64,000 nucleotides of DNA from Reyranella sp. CPCC 100927. Its GTDB lineage: Bacteria; Pseudomonadota; Alphaproteobacteria; Reyranellales; Reyranellaceae. Location: NCBI RefSeq assembly GCF_007859315.1, contig NZ_VOHA01000001.1, positions 1,054,001-1,118,000 of the forward strand. Reading direction: 5' to 3'. Position 1 is the first letter of the stretch; each line of letters starts with the position of its first letter. The position numbers and the translations under genes were made by a program. Positions 63,278-64,000 of the stretch are shown here, piece after piece. The notes below the pieces were generated by a model. It did no database searches. It saw only the letters and a program-made list of their open reading frames with translations, and was not told the DNA's origin.

Positions 63278-64000
63278 ATGATGGACCAAGCAACGGATGT
63301 CGTCATTCTGGCGGTCGACGGCTGCATCGGCTCGACCGTCCATGGCCTGCTGGACGTCTTTGCATGCGCCAATGCCTGCGCTTCCGAACGCGCGGCATCG
63401 GCCGTGCCGTTTGCCGTCCGCGTCATCTCGGCGGATGGCAAGCCGGTGCGCAGCTATAATGGTCAGGCAATCACTGTCGGCGGCGGTCTGGGGCCAGGAG
63501 CGGATGCGGACGTCATCCTGCTCGCCCCCGTGATGCCCGCGACCCTATCGCGCGCGGCCATCTCTTCCAGGATCGAGCCTCTGGACACGTTGAGCCCATG
63601 GTTGCGCGCGCAATCGGAAAGAGGCGCATGCATCGCGACATCATGCACCGGCAGCTTCCTGCTCGCCGAAGCGGGGCTTCTGAATGGCAAGGTGGCGACC
63701 ACCCATTGGCGCGCGGCGCAGGCGTTTCGCGAGCGCTATCCCGAGGTTGTGCTGCGCGAGAGCGAACTCGTCACGCAGGACGGCAACCTTGTGTGCAGCG
63801 GTGGTGCCTTGTCCTATATCGATCTTGCCCTTCACCTCATACGGCGTTTCGCCGATCCATCGCTCGCATTTCAGTGCGCCCGAATGCTGGTCTTCGATCC
63901 CGGCCGCGACCGCCAGTCACCCTATCTGGCGTTCGAACCGCACAAGGGCCACGGCGACAAGACTGTTCTGAGGGCGCAGGAATGGCTTGAAACCAACTAT
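63278..64000 (+). CDS. GlxA-type transcriptional regulator, 3' end off the window
   Basis: The first 241 codons of a DJ-1/PfpI-plus-AraC regulator; the frame is open to the last base. DJ-1-like segment: DVVILAVDGCIGSTVHGLLD, ADVILLAPV, and the pseudo-nucleophile elbow SCTGSFLLAEAGLLNG. The AraC helix-turn-helix would lie beyond the edge (last residues LRAQEWLETNY). ATG 63278 or ATG 63281. Divergent from the SnoaL-GST pair. Confidence 0.85.
   Translation, partial: MMDQATDVVILAVDGCIGSTVHGLLDVFACANACASERAASAVPFAVRVISADGKPVRSYNGQAITVGGGLGPGADADVILLAPVMPATLSRAAISSRIEPLDTLSPWLRAQSERGACIATSCTGSFLLAEAGLLNGKVATTHWRAAQAFRERYPEVVLRESELVTQDGNLVCSGGALSYIDLALHLIRRFADPSLAFQCARMLVFDPGRDRQSPYLAFEPHKGHGDKTVLRAQEWLETNY

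Overview
The window is high-GC, densely coded bacterial DNA with many ATGA stop/start overlaps. It looks like an alphaproteobacterium, probably of the Rhodospirillales/Reyranella kind. The support is the fused-function petABC cytochrome bc1 operon, aerobic hemF, the alphaproteobacterial housekeeping neighbourhood (dapD-dapE-engB-argB, def, fmt-truA, yidC-yidD-rnpA-rpmH), and several families of intergenic palindromes. The genus is not determined.

Layout. 1-4295: MoxR ATPase / DUF58 / BatA-DUF4159 operon (minus), cut by the left edge. 4487-7041: CoA-type Nudix hydrolase, DUF6111-like protein, CCA-adding enzyme and a membrane protein (plus). 7056-9086: an exported protein, then trmL-hemF (minus). 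9381-12076: petABC. 12206-19244: dapD, dapE, engB, argB and def (plus), with glyA under a ZTP-type riboswitch and a 2OG-Fe(II) oxygenase on the minus strand between them. 19255-27862: an accessory block that separates def from fmt (MBL-fold hydrolase, Crp/Fnr regulator, proline-rich protein, transglutaminase, TonB receptor, di-haem DUF1111 protein, solute-binding protein, alpha/beta hydrolase). 28103-33240: fmt-truA converging on a membrane protein and yidC-yidD-rnpA-rpmH. 33540-40462: TVP38 protein plus FAD disulfide reductase, isochorismatase-like protein, orphan histidine kinase, MFS transporter, rRNA methyltransferase. 40581-48357: gamma-glutamyltransferase and P1 peptidase (divergent), then a peptide-type ABC system interrupted by a Rieske oxygenase. 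48358-51757: a flavin monooxygenase behind a textbook sigma-54 promoter, facing a sigma-54 activator gene. 51868-54975: two tandem EamA exporters, a DUF4864 protein, a lipoprotein. 55173-55249: tRNA-Arg(ACG). 55419-64000: an accessory stretch of small metabolic and stress enzymes, each next to its own regulator (two LysR, one ArsR, one GlxA-type cut by the right edge), possibly a tRNA-associated island.

The strongest regulatory signals are: (1) the sigma-54 promoter with an IHF-like site and two tandem GTCTCA/TGAGAC inverted repeats before the flavin monooxygenase; (2) the ZTP riboswitch before glyA; (3) an operator-like palindrome before the solute-binding/DUF1111/TonB operon; (4) an AT-rich palindrome before the Rieske oxygenase. 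No CRISPR array, IS element, integrase or phage gene was recognised.
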